Assembly: GCA_937887565.1 (NCBI GenBank)
Contig: CALABS010000013.1
Location: 1-64,000 of the forward strand
Length of the DNA: 64,000 bases
Source: an uncultured Rhodospirillaceae bacterium
Lineage (GTDB): Bacteria; Pseudomonadota; Alphaproteobacteria; Rhodospirillales; Magnetospirillaceae
Direction: 5' to 3'
The notes beneath the pieces are model-generated. The model did not search any database. It worked only from the letters and a program-made list of their open reading frames with translations, and was not told the DNA's origin. Below are positions 44,659-59,345 of this stretch, piece by piece. The position numbers and the translations under genes were made by a program. Position 1 is the first letter of the stretch; the number at the start of each line of letters is the position of its first letter.

Positions 44659-45498
44659 ATGGACAAGCGTTTCTTCCTGTTCGGGCTGGGCTTTTCCGGC
44701 CGGGTCATCGCCCGCCATCTGGCCGAGGCCGGCTGGCGGGTCGCCGGCACCACGCGCTCGGGCGAGGCGGTGGACCTGCCCGGGATCGCCGTCCATCCCT
44801 TCGACCGCGACCACCCGCTCGCCGACGACGTCCTTGACGGCGTCGACGCGGTGCTGTCCTCGGTGCCGCCCGACGGCCAGGGCGATCCGGTGCTGGACGT
44901 CATGGGCGCGGCGCTGGAGAAAGCGCGGCCGGCCTGGATCGGCTATCTGTCGACCACCGGCGTCTACGGCGACCACGGCGGCGGCTGGGTAGACGAGACC
45001 ACGCCGGTTGCCCCCACCCTCGACCGCTCGCGCCGCCGCGCCGAGGCCGAGAAGGGCTGGCTGGCGCGCGGCGCCCACGTCTTCCGCCTGGCCGGCATCT
45101 ACGGCCCCGGCCGCTCGGCGCTGGACAACGCCCGCGACGGCACCGCCCGCCGCATCGTCAAGCCGGGCCAGGTGTTCAGCCGCATCCATGTGGACGACAT
45201 CGCCCAGGCGGTGCTGGCCTCGCTTCACAGGCCCAACCCCGGCGCCGTCTACAATCTGTGCGACGACGACGCCGCGCCGCCGCAGGAGGTGGTGCGCCAC
45301 GCCTGCGAGCTGCTGGGCCGCGACCCGCCGCCCGAGATCGCCTGGGACGAGGCGCGCGCCACCTTGTCGCCCATGGCGCTCAGCTTCTATGCCGACAACA
45401 AACGGGTCCGCAACGACCGCATGAAGGCCGAACTTGGCGTCCGCCTCCGCTACCCCAGCTACCGCGACGGCCTGAAGGCCATCCTGGACGGCAGCTAA
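44659..45498 (+). CDS. SDR/NAD-dependent epimerase-like protein (YeeZ type)
   Basis: A 279-residue Rossmann protein. The nucleotide-binding start FFLFGLGFSGRVIARHLAEAGW has a GxGxxG-like loop; YLSTTGVYGDHGG holds the SDR Ser/Thr-Tyr region without the full YxxxK. RLAGIYGPGRSALD, SRIHVDDIAQAVLASL and YNLCDDDAAPPQEVV are typical of the YeeZ/sugar-epimerase group. Reaction unknown. GCAAGGGGC precedes the ATG. Confidence 0.82.
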   Translation: MDKRFFLFGLGFSGRVIARHLAEAGWRVAGTTRSGEAVDLPGIAVHPFDRDHPLADDVLDGVDAVLSSVPPDGQGDPVLDVMGAALEKARPAWIGYLSTTGVYGDHGGGWVDETTPVAPTLDRSRRRAEAEKGWLARGAHVFRLAGIYGPGRSALDNARDGTARRIVKPGQVFSRIHVDDIAQAVLASLHRPNPGAVYNLCDDDAAPPQEVVRHACELLGRDPPPEIAWDEARATLSPMALSFYADNKRVRNDRMKAELGVRLRYPSYRDGLKAILDGS

Positions 45499-45836
45499 AC
45501 ACCCGGATCGGTGGTGTCGATGAAGCGGCGCACGCCCGCCGGCAGGCGCGGCTTGACCGCGTTCAGGCCGCGCGACAGCCGCGGCAGGCGGGCGCGGGCC
45601 CATTTGACCCCGGTGCGGGCGCTGCGCGAGCCCCGGGCCAGGAAATAAAGCCCGACCGCGAACAGCAGGAAGCCGATGGGGATGGGCGTCGGCGCCAGCA
45701 CCATGCCGGCCACCACCAGCGTGCCCCCCGTCCCCAGCAAGGCCGCCCGCTTGACGGTCAGCCCCGAGCGCCGGCGCCATCGGCGGCGGGCGCGCCGCTC
45801 GAAGGCGGCGGTGGTGGCGGCATCGGCTTCGGTCAT
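45495..45836 (-). CDS. Small membrane protein, hypothetical
   Basis: A 113-residue protein with a basic N-terminus (ERRARRRWRRRSGL) and one or two adjacent membrane segments (AALLGTGGTLVVAGMVLA; PIPIGFLLFAVGLYFLA). A basic, probably cytoplasmic tail follows (RLPRLSRGLNAVKPRLPAGVRRF). It resembles short PGPGW-type membrane proteins of alphaproteobacteria. Function unknown. Start ATG 45836 preferred to 45875. Confidence 0.65.
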   Translation of the reverse strand: MTEADAATTAAFERRARRRWRRRSGLTVKRAALLGTGGTLVVAGMVLAPTPIPIGFLLFAVGLYFLARGSRSARTGVKWARARLPRLSRGLNAVKPRLPAGVRRFIDTTDPGV

Positions 45837-45917
45837 GGCGGCGGATCGTCCCGAATGGTTCCCCGGATGTCGCAAACCTCGCGCGGGCCGGGACGCCGCC
45901 GCAGGTGAGGGTTAGAT

Positions 45918-47114
45918 TTAGGTCCGGCTCCAGCGCAGCGCCAGGGGACCGAGGGCGGAAACCGCCGCCAGCGACGCGAAGGCCAGCCCCCAGGCGGTGG
46001 CGGAGCCGCCGCCGCCGGCCGCATCGAGCACCCCGCCGAAGGCCAGGGGGCCGGCGAAGGCGGCCGCGAACCCCAGCAGCGAATGGACGGCGATGGTGGC
46101 GCCGCGCCGGGCCGGATCGCTTTCCAGCACCGCGCCGGTGGTCAGCGCCGCCGAATCCAGCTGCACCAGCCCGTTATAGGCGACCATCAGCACCACCACG
46201 ATCCCGTAGGGCCAGCCGGCGGTGAAGCCGATCCCCGCCGCCACCGCCGCCGACAGCAGGGCGGCGACGGCGCATAGCCGGCGGCGGTCCATGCGCATGG
46301 CGAGATCGGCGCCGCCGATGCTGCCGGCCATGGCCACCAGCGAGCACAACATGGCGGCGGCGGTGGGCTCGGGGCCCCAGCCGGGCGCGGCGGCCAGGGC
46401 GAAGGCCAGGAAGGCCACCATCCAGCTGCGCAGGCCGAACAGCTCCCACATATGGGCGACATAGGCCAGCACGTAGCCCATCACCGGCCGATCCCGCAGC
46501 ACCGGGCGGAAATCCAGCAGCGCCGCCGTCCGGGCGGCCGGCGGCGGCGGGACCGGCTTCAGGAAGCGGGCCGCCACCACGGCGGCCGCCACGGCGGCGA
46601 GCCCGGCCAGTCCGAACGCCGCCCGCCAGCCCCACAGCGCCGCCGCCCAGCCGGCGAACAGGAAGGACAGGCTGGTGCCCAGCGAGAAGCTGGCGGTGTA
46701 CCAGCTCATCCAGCGCGGCTGGGACGGGCCGGCGGTGCGGTCCACCAGCGCCTTCAGACCCGGCATGTAGGTGCCGGCCAGCCCCGCCCCGCCCAGGGCG
46801 CGGAACAGCATGGCGGTCCAGAAGCCGTCGGCGGCCAGGGCGAAGCCGAACACGGACAGGGCGGTCAGCAGGGCGCCGGCGATCCACACCAGCCGCGCGT
46901 CCAGCCGGTCGGTGGAGGCGCCGAGCAACGGCACCGCCACCGCGTAGCCGGCGAAATAGACCCCGGAGATCCAACCCGCGTCGGTGTTGCTGAGCCCCCA
47001 GGCGGCCATGAAGCCGGGCAGCAGGGCCGGGAAGGCGAAGACGCCGGCCATGGTCAGCACCTCGGCGACGCACAGGGCCAGGACCACCCGGCGCATGGAG
47101 CGGTCAGCGGACAC
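45918..47114 (-). CDS. MFS transporter
   Basis: A 398-residue twelve-helix major facilitator. Helix 1 is VVLALCVAEVLTMAGVFAFPALLPGFM, loop 2 is GASTDRLDARLVW, and ALGGAGLAGTYMPGLKALVDRTAG lies in helix 4/5. YMPGLK... with the CynX/NNP-like layout does not settle a substrate. I prefer the GTG at 47114 (VSADRSMRR), which has GGGAGG nine bases upstream; the ATG at 47096 lacks a ribosome-binding site. Confidence 0.8.
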   Translation of the reverse strand: MSADRSMRRVVLALCVAEVLTMAGVFAFPALLPGFMAAWGLSNTDAGWISGVYFAGYAVAVPLLGASTDRLDARLVWIAGALLTALSVFGFALAADGFWTAMLFRALGGAGLAGTYMPGLKALVDRTAGPSQPRWMSWYTASFSLGTSLSFLFAGWAAALWGWRAAFGLAGLAAVAAAVVAARFLKPVPPPPAARTAALLDFRPVLRDRPVMGYVLAYVAHMWELFGLRSWMVAFLAFALAAAPGWGPEPTAAAMLCSLVAMAGSIGGADLAMRMDRRRLCAVAALLSAAVAAGIGFTAGWPYGIVVVLMVAYNGLVQLDSAALTTGAVLESDPARRGATIAVHSLLGFAAAFAGPLAFGGVLDAAGGGGSATAWGLAFASLAAVSALGPLALRWSRT

Positions 47115-47428
47115 CGGCTTCCGCCTCCCGGACCAGACGCGGCAAATCCTCCGCCCCGGCGGCGGCCGGAACAGGTAAGGCGACAACGACGACGATGGGG
47201 TGGATCATCGCGACAGTGTAGATGAGCATGCGGGCGGAAAGGAACCGGTGACTGCGAAGCGGGATCATGCACTCGGGGCATTGCAGGACCATGACAATTC
47301 CCAAGTCACATTTCCTTCATTTGACGGAACGCTTACAGAAGTGTGACTACTTTGAAAAGTAAAGACCGCGCCCGGGACACCAACGACCGGGTCGAGTCGA
47401 GCCCCCTGAGCTTCGACGGTATTTGCCC
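47115..47428. other. Divergent intergenic region, MFS / OlsB-like gene
   Basis: About 310 bases. A minus-strand frame of about 62 codons (47104-47304, with CPEC near its start and one hydrophobic stretch) is open here but has no convincing ribosome-binding site or family, so I do not call it. The rest likely holds divergent promoters. Confidence 0.5.
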
Positions 47429-48217
47429 ATGACCCTTCATTCCGACGCCTTGTACACCCTGCCGCCGGTCCAGTCCGGCGCGGTGACGGTTCGCCTTGCC
47501 GGCTCGGCCGGGGATGTCGCCGCCGCCCAGCGGCTGCGCTACCGGGTGTTCTTCGAGGAAATGGGGGCACGGCCGTCCGCCGCCACCCTCGCCACCGGCC
47601 GCGACGAGGATCGCTTCGACGCCGTCTGCGACCATCTGCTGGCCCTGGTGGACGGCCATGTGGTGGGCACCTATCGGCTGATCGATCGGGTCGCCGCCGA
47701 GGCGGTGGGCGGGTTCTATTCGGCCGGCGAGTTCGATCTCGCACCGCTGCTGTCGATGCCGGGCAACGTGCTGGAATTGGGTCGCTCATGCATCGACGCC
47801 CGCTGGCGCAGCCGCGGCGTGCTGCAGGCGCTGTGGCAGGGGCTGGCCGCCTATATCGTCGAGCACCGGGTGGATTTGCTGTTCGGCTGCGCCAGCCTGC
47901 CGGGAACCGACCCGCTGGCCCTGGCGCCCCTCCTGGCCTATCTGCGCACCCACCACATGGCGCCCGAGGAACTGCGGGCGCGGCCGCTTCCCCATCGCCG
48001 GGCGCCGGTGGCGGCACCCGCCGCCGAGGCCGATCCCCGACGGATGTTCGCCAGCCTGCCGCCGCTGCTGAAGGGCTATCTGCGGGCCGGCGCCTGGGTG
48101 GGCGACGGCGCCGTGGTGGACCACGACTTCAACACCACCGACGTGCTGGTGGTGATGGACACCGACGCCATCGCCGGCCGTTACCTGCGCCGCTTCGACG
48201 CCGGCCAGGCGGCCTGA
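47429..48217 (+). CDS. GNAT-type N-acyltransferase, OlsB-like
   Basis: A 262-residue protein of the family that includes ornithine-acyl-ACP N-acyltransferase OlsB (hemolysin-like; fold shared with acyl-homoserine lactone synthases). Marker blocks: AQRLRYRVFFEEMGA, DRFDAVCDHLLALVDGHVVGTYRLI, ELGRSCIDARWRSRGVLQALWQGLAAYI and LPPLLKGYLRAGAWVGDGAVVDHDFNTTDV. Likely makes lyso-ornithine lipid; OlsA is not in the window. ATG 47429. Confidence 0.82.
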   Translation: MTLHSDALYTLPPVQSGAVTVRLAGSAGDVAAAQRLRYRVFFEEMGARPSAATLATGRDEDRFDAVCDHLLALVDGHVVGTYRLIDRVAAEAVGGFYSAGEFDLAPLLSMPGNVLELGRSCIDARWRSRGVLQALWQGLAAYIVEHRVDLLFGCASLPGTDPLALAPLLAYLRTHHMAPEELRARPLPHRRAPVAAPAAEADPRRMFASLPPLLKGYLRAGAWVGDGAVVDHDFNTTDVLVVMDTDAIAGRYLRRFDAGQAA

Positions 48218-48231
48218 CCCCCTCTGAAAGA

Positions 48232-48259
48232 CGTCGCCCCCGCGAAGGCGGGGGCGACG
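48232..48259. terminator. Convergent hairpin between OlsB-like gene and lpdA
   Basis: CGTCGCCCCCGC and GCGGGGGCGACG form a 12-bp stem around GAAG. There is no T-run, so it may be a REP-type stem. It sits between convergent gene ends and can serve both as transcript end. Confidence 0.6.
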
Positions 48260-48274
48260 GGTGGATGGTGCGTC

Positions 48275-49681
<1,407 letters not shown>

Positions 49682-49700
49682 ACCATAGTCCTTTTGTCGC

Positions 49701-49826
49701 CATGGCCGGACTTGCCCCGGCCATCCAGCCGGCGGAGCCGGCATCGAGACCGTCGCGGGCGCATCCGGCATCAAGGTCGTCGCGGGCGGGGCCCGCTGGA
49801 CCCCCGGGTCGGGCCCGGGGGTGACG
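49701..49826. repeat. Palindromic intergenic repeat between sucB and lpdA
   Basis: Starts with the palindrome ATGGCCGG...CCGGCCAT, continues with two near-identical CCGTCGCGGGCG/TCGTCGCGGGCG units, and ends with the hairpin TGGACCCCCGGGTCGGGCCC...GGGTGACG, a form common in alphaproteobacterial genomes. Non-coding. Confidence 0.7.
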
Positions 49827-49839
49827 GAACGCGGGTGGC

Positions 49840-51048
<1,209 letters not shown>

Positions 51049-51067
51049 TCTTGTCGGTCCCTCTATC

Positions 51068-54025
<2,958 letters not shown>

Positions 54026-54130
54026 ACCGGGGGCTGACGCGAGTTGTTCCCGCGTCCCTTTCTCATTGGGGCGGGGCGGCGCCGCCGGGCGCCGCCGACG
54101 CGGCGCGATCCCTGTGATTTCAAGGAAGGC

Positions 54131-54163
54131 ACGGCCCGATGCTCCGGCGGTGCGTCGGGCCGT
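54131..54163. terminator. Hairpin between sucD and sucA
   Basis: ACGGCCCGA and TCGGGCCGT pair perfectly around a 15-base loop, just after the sucD stop. No T-run. It might attenuate read-through or stabilise the upstream mRNA and so set the ratio of succinyl-CoA synthetase to 2-oxoglutarate dehydrogenase. Confidence 0.5.
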
Positions 54164-54175
54164 GGATACCCTTCC

Positions 54176-55051
54176 CTAACCCTTCAACACGGTCATCATG
54201 GTCGATCCCAGCGAGGCCGGCGAATCGGCCACGGCGATGCCGGCCGAGCGCATGGCCTCGATCTTGAAGTCGGCGGTGTCGTTGCCGCCCGAGATCACCG
54301 CGCCGGCATGGCCCATGCGGCGGCCGGGCGGGGCGGTGCGGCCGGCGATGAAGCCGACCACCGGCTTCTTGACCTTCGACGCCCTCAGGAACTCGGCGCC
54401 CTTGACCTCGGCGTCGCCGCCGATCTCGCCGATCATGATGATGCCGACGGTCTCGTCGTCGGCCAGGAACATCTCCAGGCAGTCGACGAAGTTGGTGCCG
54501 TTGATCGGGTCGCCGCCGATGCCGATGCAGGTGGTCTGGCCCAGGCCGACGGCGGTGGTCTGCGCCACCGCCTCGTAGGTCAGGGTGCCCGAGCGGGAGA
54601 CGATGCCGATCTTGCCGCGCTGGTGGATGTGGCCCGGCATGATGCCGATCTTGCACTCGCCCGGCGTGATGACGCCCGGGCAGTTGGGACCGACCAGGCG
54701 GGTCTTGGAGCCCTGGAGCGCCCGCTTCACCGACAGCATGTCGGCCACCGGGATGCCCTCGGTGATGCACACCGCCAGCTCGATCTCGGCGTCGATGGCC
54801 TCCAGGATGGCGTCGGCGGCGAACGGCGGCGGCACGTAGATCACGGTCGCGTTGCAGCCGGTCCTGGCCTTGGCCTCATGGACGGTGTTGAACACCGGCA
54901 GGTCCAGATGGGTGGTGCCGCCCTTGCCGGGGGTGACGCCGCCGACCATCTTGGTGCCGTAGGCGATGGCCTGTTCGGAATGGAAGGTGCCCTGGGCTCC
55001 GGTGAAGCCCTGGCAGATCACCTTCGTGTTGGAATTGACGAGAACGGCCAT
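54176..55051 (-). CDS. sucD: Succinyl-CoA synthetase alpha subunit
   Basis: A 291-residue subunit with the CoA-binding Rossmann domain (VICQGFTGAQGTFHSEQAIAYG; MVGGVTPGKGG) and the phosphorylated His in RMGHAGAVISGG. VGPNCPGVITPGECKIGIMPG is conserved. ATG 55051, two bases after sucC stop. Confidence 0.97.
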   Translation of the reverse strand: MAVLVNSNTKVICQGFTGAQGTFHSEQAIAYGTKMVGGVTPGKGGTTHLDLPVFNTVHEAKARTGCNATVIYVPPPFAADAILEAIDAEIELAVCITEGIPVADMLSVKRALQGSKTRLVGPNCPGVITPGECKIGIMPGHIHQRGKIGIVSRSGTLTYEAVAQTTAVGLGQTTCIGIGGDPINGTNFVDCLEMFLADDETVGIIMIGEIGGDAEVKGAEFLRASKVKKPVVGFIAGRTAPPGRRMGHAGAVISGGNDTADFKIEAMRSAGIAVADSPASLGSTMMTVLKG

Positions 55052-55053
55052 GG

Positions 55054-56250
<1,197 letters not shown>

Positions 56251-56280
56251 GGGCTTGCGCCTTCTCCGTTCTTCAGCGAC

Positions 56281-57243
56281 TTATTGCGCCATCAGGCTCT
56301 TGGCGGTCTTGATCAGGCCGCGCACCGCGTTGGCGGACTTGTCGAAGCCAGCCTGCTCGTCGGCGTCCAGCTCGATCTCGACCACGCGCTCGACGCCGCC
56401 GGCGCCGATCACCACCGGCACGCCGACGAAGATGTCGTCCTCCTGCTTGTACAGGCCCTTCTTGACCAGGGCGGCGCAGGGCAGGACGCGCTTCTTGTCC
56501 TTCAGATAGGCCTCGGCCATCTGGATGCCAGCGGCGGCGGGGGCGTAGAAGGCCGAGCCGGTCTTGAGCAGGTTGACGATCTCGGCGCCGCCGTCGCGGG
56601 TGCGCTGGACCATGGCGTCCAGCTTCTCCTGGGTGGTCCAGCCCATCTTCACCAGGTCGGGCAGCGGGATGCCGGCGACGGTGGAATAGCGGACCAGCGG
56701 CACCATGGTGTCGCCGTGGCCGCCCAGCACGAAGGCGGTGACGTCCTCGACCGAGACGTTGAACTCTTCCGCCAGGAAGGTGCGGAAGCGGGCCGAGTCC
56801 AGCACGCCGGCCATGCCGACGATCATGTGCTCGGGCACGCCCGAGGCCTGCTGGAGCGCCCACACCATCACGTCCAGCGGATTGGTGATGCAGACGATGA
56901 AGGCGTTGGGAGCGTGGGCCTTGATGCCCTCGCCGACCGACTGCATGACCTTGAGGTTGATGCCGACCAGGTCGTCGCGGCTCATGCCCGGCTTGCGCGG
57001 CACGCCGGCGGTGACGATCACCACGTCCGAGCCGGCGATGGCGGCGTAGTCGTTGGCGCCCTTCAGGCGGCAGTCCTGGCCCTCGATGGGGGTGGACTGC
57101 ATGATGTCGAGGGCCTTGCCCTGGGGGACCCCCTCGGCGATGTCGAACATGACGACGTCGCCCAGCTCCTTGAGGCTGATCAGGTGGGCGAGCGTGCCGC
57201 CGATGTTGCCGGAGCCAACGAGAGCGATCTTCTTGCGTGCCAT
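56281..57243 (-). CDS. mdh: Malate dehydrogenase
   Basis: A 320-residue LDH-like NAD malate dehydrogenase. IALVGSGNIGGTLAHL binds NAD; RKPGMSRDDLVGINLKV, VCITNPLDVMVW and GHGDTMVPLVRYSTVAG (catalytic His) are present. First gene of mdh-sucC-sucD-sucA-sucB-lpdA. Its start is followed upstream by a 400-base non-coding stretch that ends at the TIR-like gene. Confidence 0.97.
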   Translation of the reverse strand: MARKKIALVGSGNIGGTLAHLISLKELGDVVMFDIAEGVPQGKALDIMQSTPIEGQDCRLKGANDYAAIAGSDVVIVTAGVPRKPGMSRDDLVGINLKVMQSVGEGIKAHAPNAFIVCITNPLDVMVWALQQASGVPEHMIVGMAGVLDSARFRTFLAEEFNVSVEDVTAFVLGGHGDTMVPLVRYSTVAGIPLPDLVKMGWTTQEKLDAMVQRTRDGGAEIVNLLKTGSAFYAPAAAGIQMAEAYLKDKKRVLPCAALVKKGLYKQEDDIFVGVPVVIGAGGVERVVEIELDADEQAGFDKSANAVRGLIKTAKSLMAQ

Positions 57244-57649
57244 GGAATGGGTTCCCTCGAACGGTGAGCGTTGATGGTCGCGAACACGTTACTTCATACG
57301 GCCGCGTTTTCGTCAAACGGGTGGGCTGCGTCGCAACGCAGCATGAGCCATGGAGGGCTTAGGTAGCGCGATTCTTCATTGAGGGCAAGGGGCTTGCCGC
57401 CAATCGGGGGAACATTAGCCGATGTTGATTTTCCGCCTTTTCCGAAGGGTTGCGCCAGGGGGCGACTCTCTTTCGGGCTAAACCCTTGGAGTCCTTCGAG
57501 ATTGACCTACCCGGGGTTGGTTTTGGCCTGCCCGATCGGGCTGGTCGCGCGGGTAGGAAGAGCTGGGGTGGGCCGCGGCCCACCTGAGCGGGGCTGCAAC
57601 GCCTCGGCTACACATCGCATGCCATTCGGTGCCCGACAAGCCCAAACGT
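57244..57649. other. Non-coding region between mdh and TIR-like gene
   Basis: About 400 bases with no convincing gene. It contains a possible mdh promoter (TTGACG on the minus strand, 57311-57316), an inverted repeat GCTGCGT/ACGCAGC at 57325-57342, and an 18-base perfect palindrome at 57567-57584. This is the left margin of the inserted signalling/TIR operon. Confidence 0.55.
57567..57584. repeat. Perfect 18-base palindrome
   Basis: GGTGGGCCG / CGGCCCACC with no spacer, 66 bases beyond the TIR-like gene stop. It may be a terminator stem, a regulator site, or a boundary mark of the inserted segment. Confidence 0.5.
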
Positions 57650-58552
57650 TCACAGCTGGTTCGGGACCTGTGCCAGGTCAAGGGCTCGTTTCAGTTCGAT
57701 TCGAAGCTCCGCATCGGTGCGGTCGAAGTCGGTGCGGTGGAGGTTGCTGATGTCGCTGGGCAGGTCGACGCCGGGCTCAACGACAAGGACAATGCGGTCA
57801 CGGCCCAGGCGTCCGAGGAAGAAACCGATCTCGAGCAGGACATTGGGGCGTGGCCGGCGCGCCTTACGGCGCTGGCCGCCCGACCCGCAAAGTTCATCTC
57901 CGGTCACCACCGCGACTGCCAGTTTCACGCCCCCGTGGGCCTCGATCTTGTCGAGGATCCCTCCCAACGGCGCTTCCGCGCTGATCTGGACGGGATCCGT
58001 CCGCAGTGCGCGCAGCAAGTTGACGACGCGGTTGGTCTGGGCTTCCGCCGCCACTGCATGAATGACGAAAATGTCACGCGCCGGGATGGCCGAACCCGTC
58101 CCCGTCGGCCGGTCTGGGCATCGCTGCGACCGGCCGGCGACGTTGGCGGCGACAAACTCGGCGATACTGGTGAACTCCAATTCCGACTTTTCCGCGACCA
58201 GCCTCACATGGTCGACCCCACGAAGCGTGGCGTTTACGGCAGACAACTCATTGGTGCCGTTGCAGATGACGAAGGTGGGCAGGCACAGGGAACTGGCGAC
58301 CTGGCCCGTCACCAGAACCTTCCAGCCCGCCATCTCGGTATCGACGACCAAGCCCGCGACGCGGCAGTCCGAACTGAGCTCTGCGATGGCGTGAGACCGC
58401 GTGGGCCAAAAGGTTTCGATGCCGCCGTTCGCCCTGATGATCGTCCGCAGTTCTTCGAACAGCCATTCGACAGAATCGGAATTTTTTCCCATCACCACGG
58501 CGACAGTCGGGCGTTGGTCAATTCTGGTCGAAGAGAGATTCGTGGAATGCAT
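57650..58552 (-). CDS. Two-domain protein with C-terminal PF10137-type TIR-like domain
   Basis: A 300-residue protein. The C-terminal domain (about 158-290) matches the TIR-like, predicted nucleotide-binding family (PF10137; CAP12/PycTIR type): DIFVIHAVAAEAQTNRVV, GILDKIEAH, KLAVAVVTGDE, PNVLLEIGFFLGRLGRDRI and GVDLPSDISNL. E241 in LLEIGFF is the expected NADase catalytic Glu. The N-terminal domain (15-135; RPTVAVVMGKNSDSVEWLFEEL, AGLVVDTEM, PTFVICNGTNE) looks like another alpha/beta nucleotide-binding-type fold that I cannot name. Start ATG 58552 or the preceding GTG; either overlaps the response-regulator gene by about 35 bases. Likely role: NAD+-cleaving effector controlled by the two upstream genes; this is inference. 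Confidence 0.85.
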   Translation of the reverse strand: MHSTNLSSTRIDQRPTVAVVMGKNSDSVEWLFEELRTIIRANGGIETFWPTRSHAIAELSSDCRVAGLVVDTEMAGWKVLVTGQVASSLCLPTFVICNGTNELSAVNATLRGVDHVRLVAEKSELEFTSIAEFVAANVAGRSQRCPDRPTGTGSAIPARDIFVIHAVAAEAQTNRVVNLLRALRTDPVQISAEAPLGGILDKIEAHGGVKLAVAVVTGDELCGSGGQRRKARRPRPNVLLEIGFFLGRLGRDRIVLVVEPGVDLPSDISNLHRTDFDRTDAELRIELKRALDLAQVPNQL

Positions 58553-59345
58553 CACGGCCGTAACCCTCGATGGTCCAGACGGCGGCTTTCATCTGCCCCT
58601 TGTGGCTTTCCTGGACCACGGAACCAAGGTGAACGTGGCTCGGCAGGGCTATTTCGGCATTCCGGCCCGCCAAGGCGACGCAGACGGGGTGCCCGATGGC
58701 CTTGCTCCAGAAGATTCCGTTGGCGTTCCGGGCATGCGGGTCGGCCTGGAGGCTGACATTGGCGTTCGCTCGCCGCAGGACGGGCAGGATGGGGGCGAAC
58801 GCCGCATTCAAGCCTCGCTCCAATTCGGCGAACGAGACCCCAAGATCGCCGGCCAGCTTGGTTTCCCAGTAGGTTCGGTCATCGGGCCGGCAAAGATAGG
58901 CGTTCATGTGATCGAAGCGCCCATATAGCTTCAGGACTGCGTCTGCAAGGATCTTGCGCGCGGTGTCGACGAGAAGCACGCCGCTGGTGATGTCGGTTTT
59001 CTTGAAATACCCCATCACCAGGCCGGGCCACTTGTTGATTGATTGCTGTGCGGCGTCGACCTTGCCGTATCCGGACAGGATGATGACCTTGGTTCCCTCG
59101 CCAAGCTCGCTGATTCTCTGGATGACCTCGGTGCCCTTGACGTCCTCCGTGCTGCTGGAAAAGTCGGACAGCATGATATCGGCGGTGACGAGGTGGAACG
59201 TCCGGCGTCGAATCCGGTCCAAGGCATCGTCGCGCCCGAAAGCCGCCTCGACCTCGACGTCCGGCAGTTGCGTCAGCAAATCCACGACATACTCGTTGAC
59301 GGTCGGGTTGTCCTCGACGACCAGGATCCTCTTTTTCATTGTCAT
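58518..59345 (-). CDS. Response regulator with unassigned output domain
   Basis: A 275-residue protein. Residues 1-125 are a receiver domain: acidic pair ED at 11-12, phosphoacceptor D56 (TADIML), switch residue S91 (ILSGYG) and K115 (GYFKK). Residues 126-275 have no DNA-binding, GGDEF or other output that I recognise; they contain LYGRFDHMNAYLCRPDD and WTIEGYGRDAF. ATG 59345 overlaps the kinase stop (ATGA). It may act by protein contact on the TIR-like protein encoded next, or on another target. Confidence 0.88.
   Translation of the reverse strand: MTMKKRILVVEDNPTVNEYVVDLLTQLPDVEVEAAFGRDDALDRIRRRTFHLVTADIMLSDFSSSTEDVKGTEVIQRISELGEGTKVIILSGYGKVDAAQQSINKWPGLVMGYFKKTDITSGVLLVDTARKILADAVLKLYGRFDHMNAYLCRPDDRTYWETKLAGDLGVSFAELERGLNAAFAPILPVLRRANANVSLQADPHARNANGIFWSKAIGHPVCVALAGRNAEIALPSHVHLGSVVQESHKGQMKAAVWTIEGYGRDAFHESLFDQN

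Noticed and set aside
47104..47304. Possible 62-66 residue protein before the MFS gene
   Set aside because: Has CPEC and a hydrophobic stretch but no ribosome-binding site and overlaps the preferred MFS start; not supported enough.
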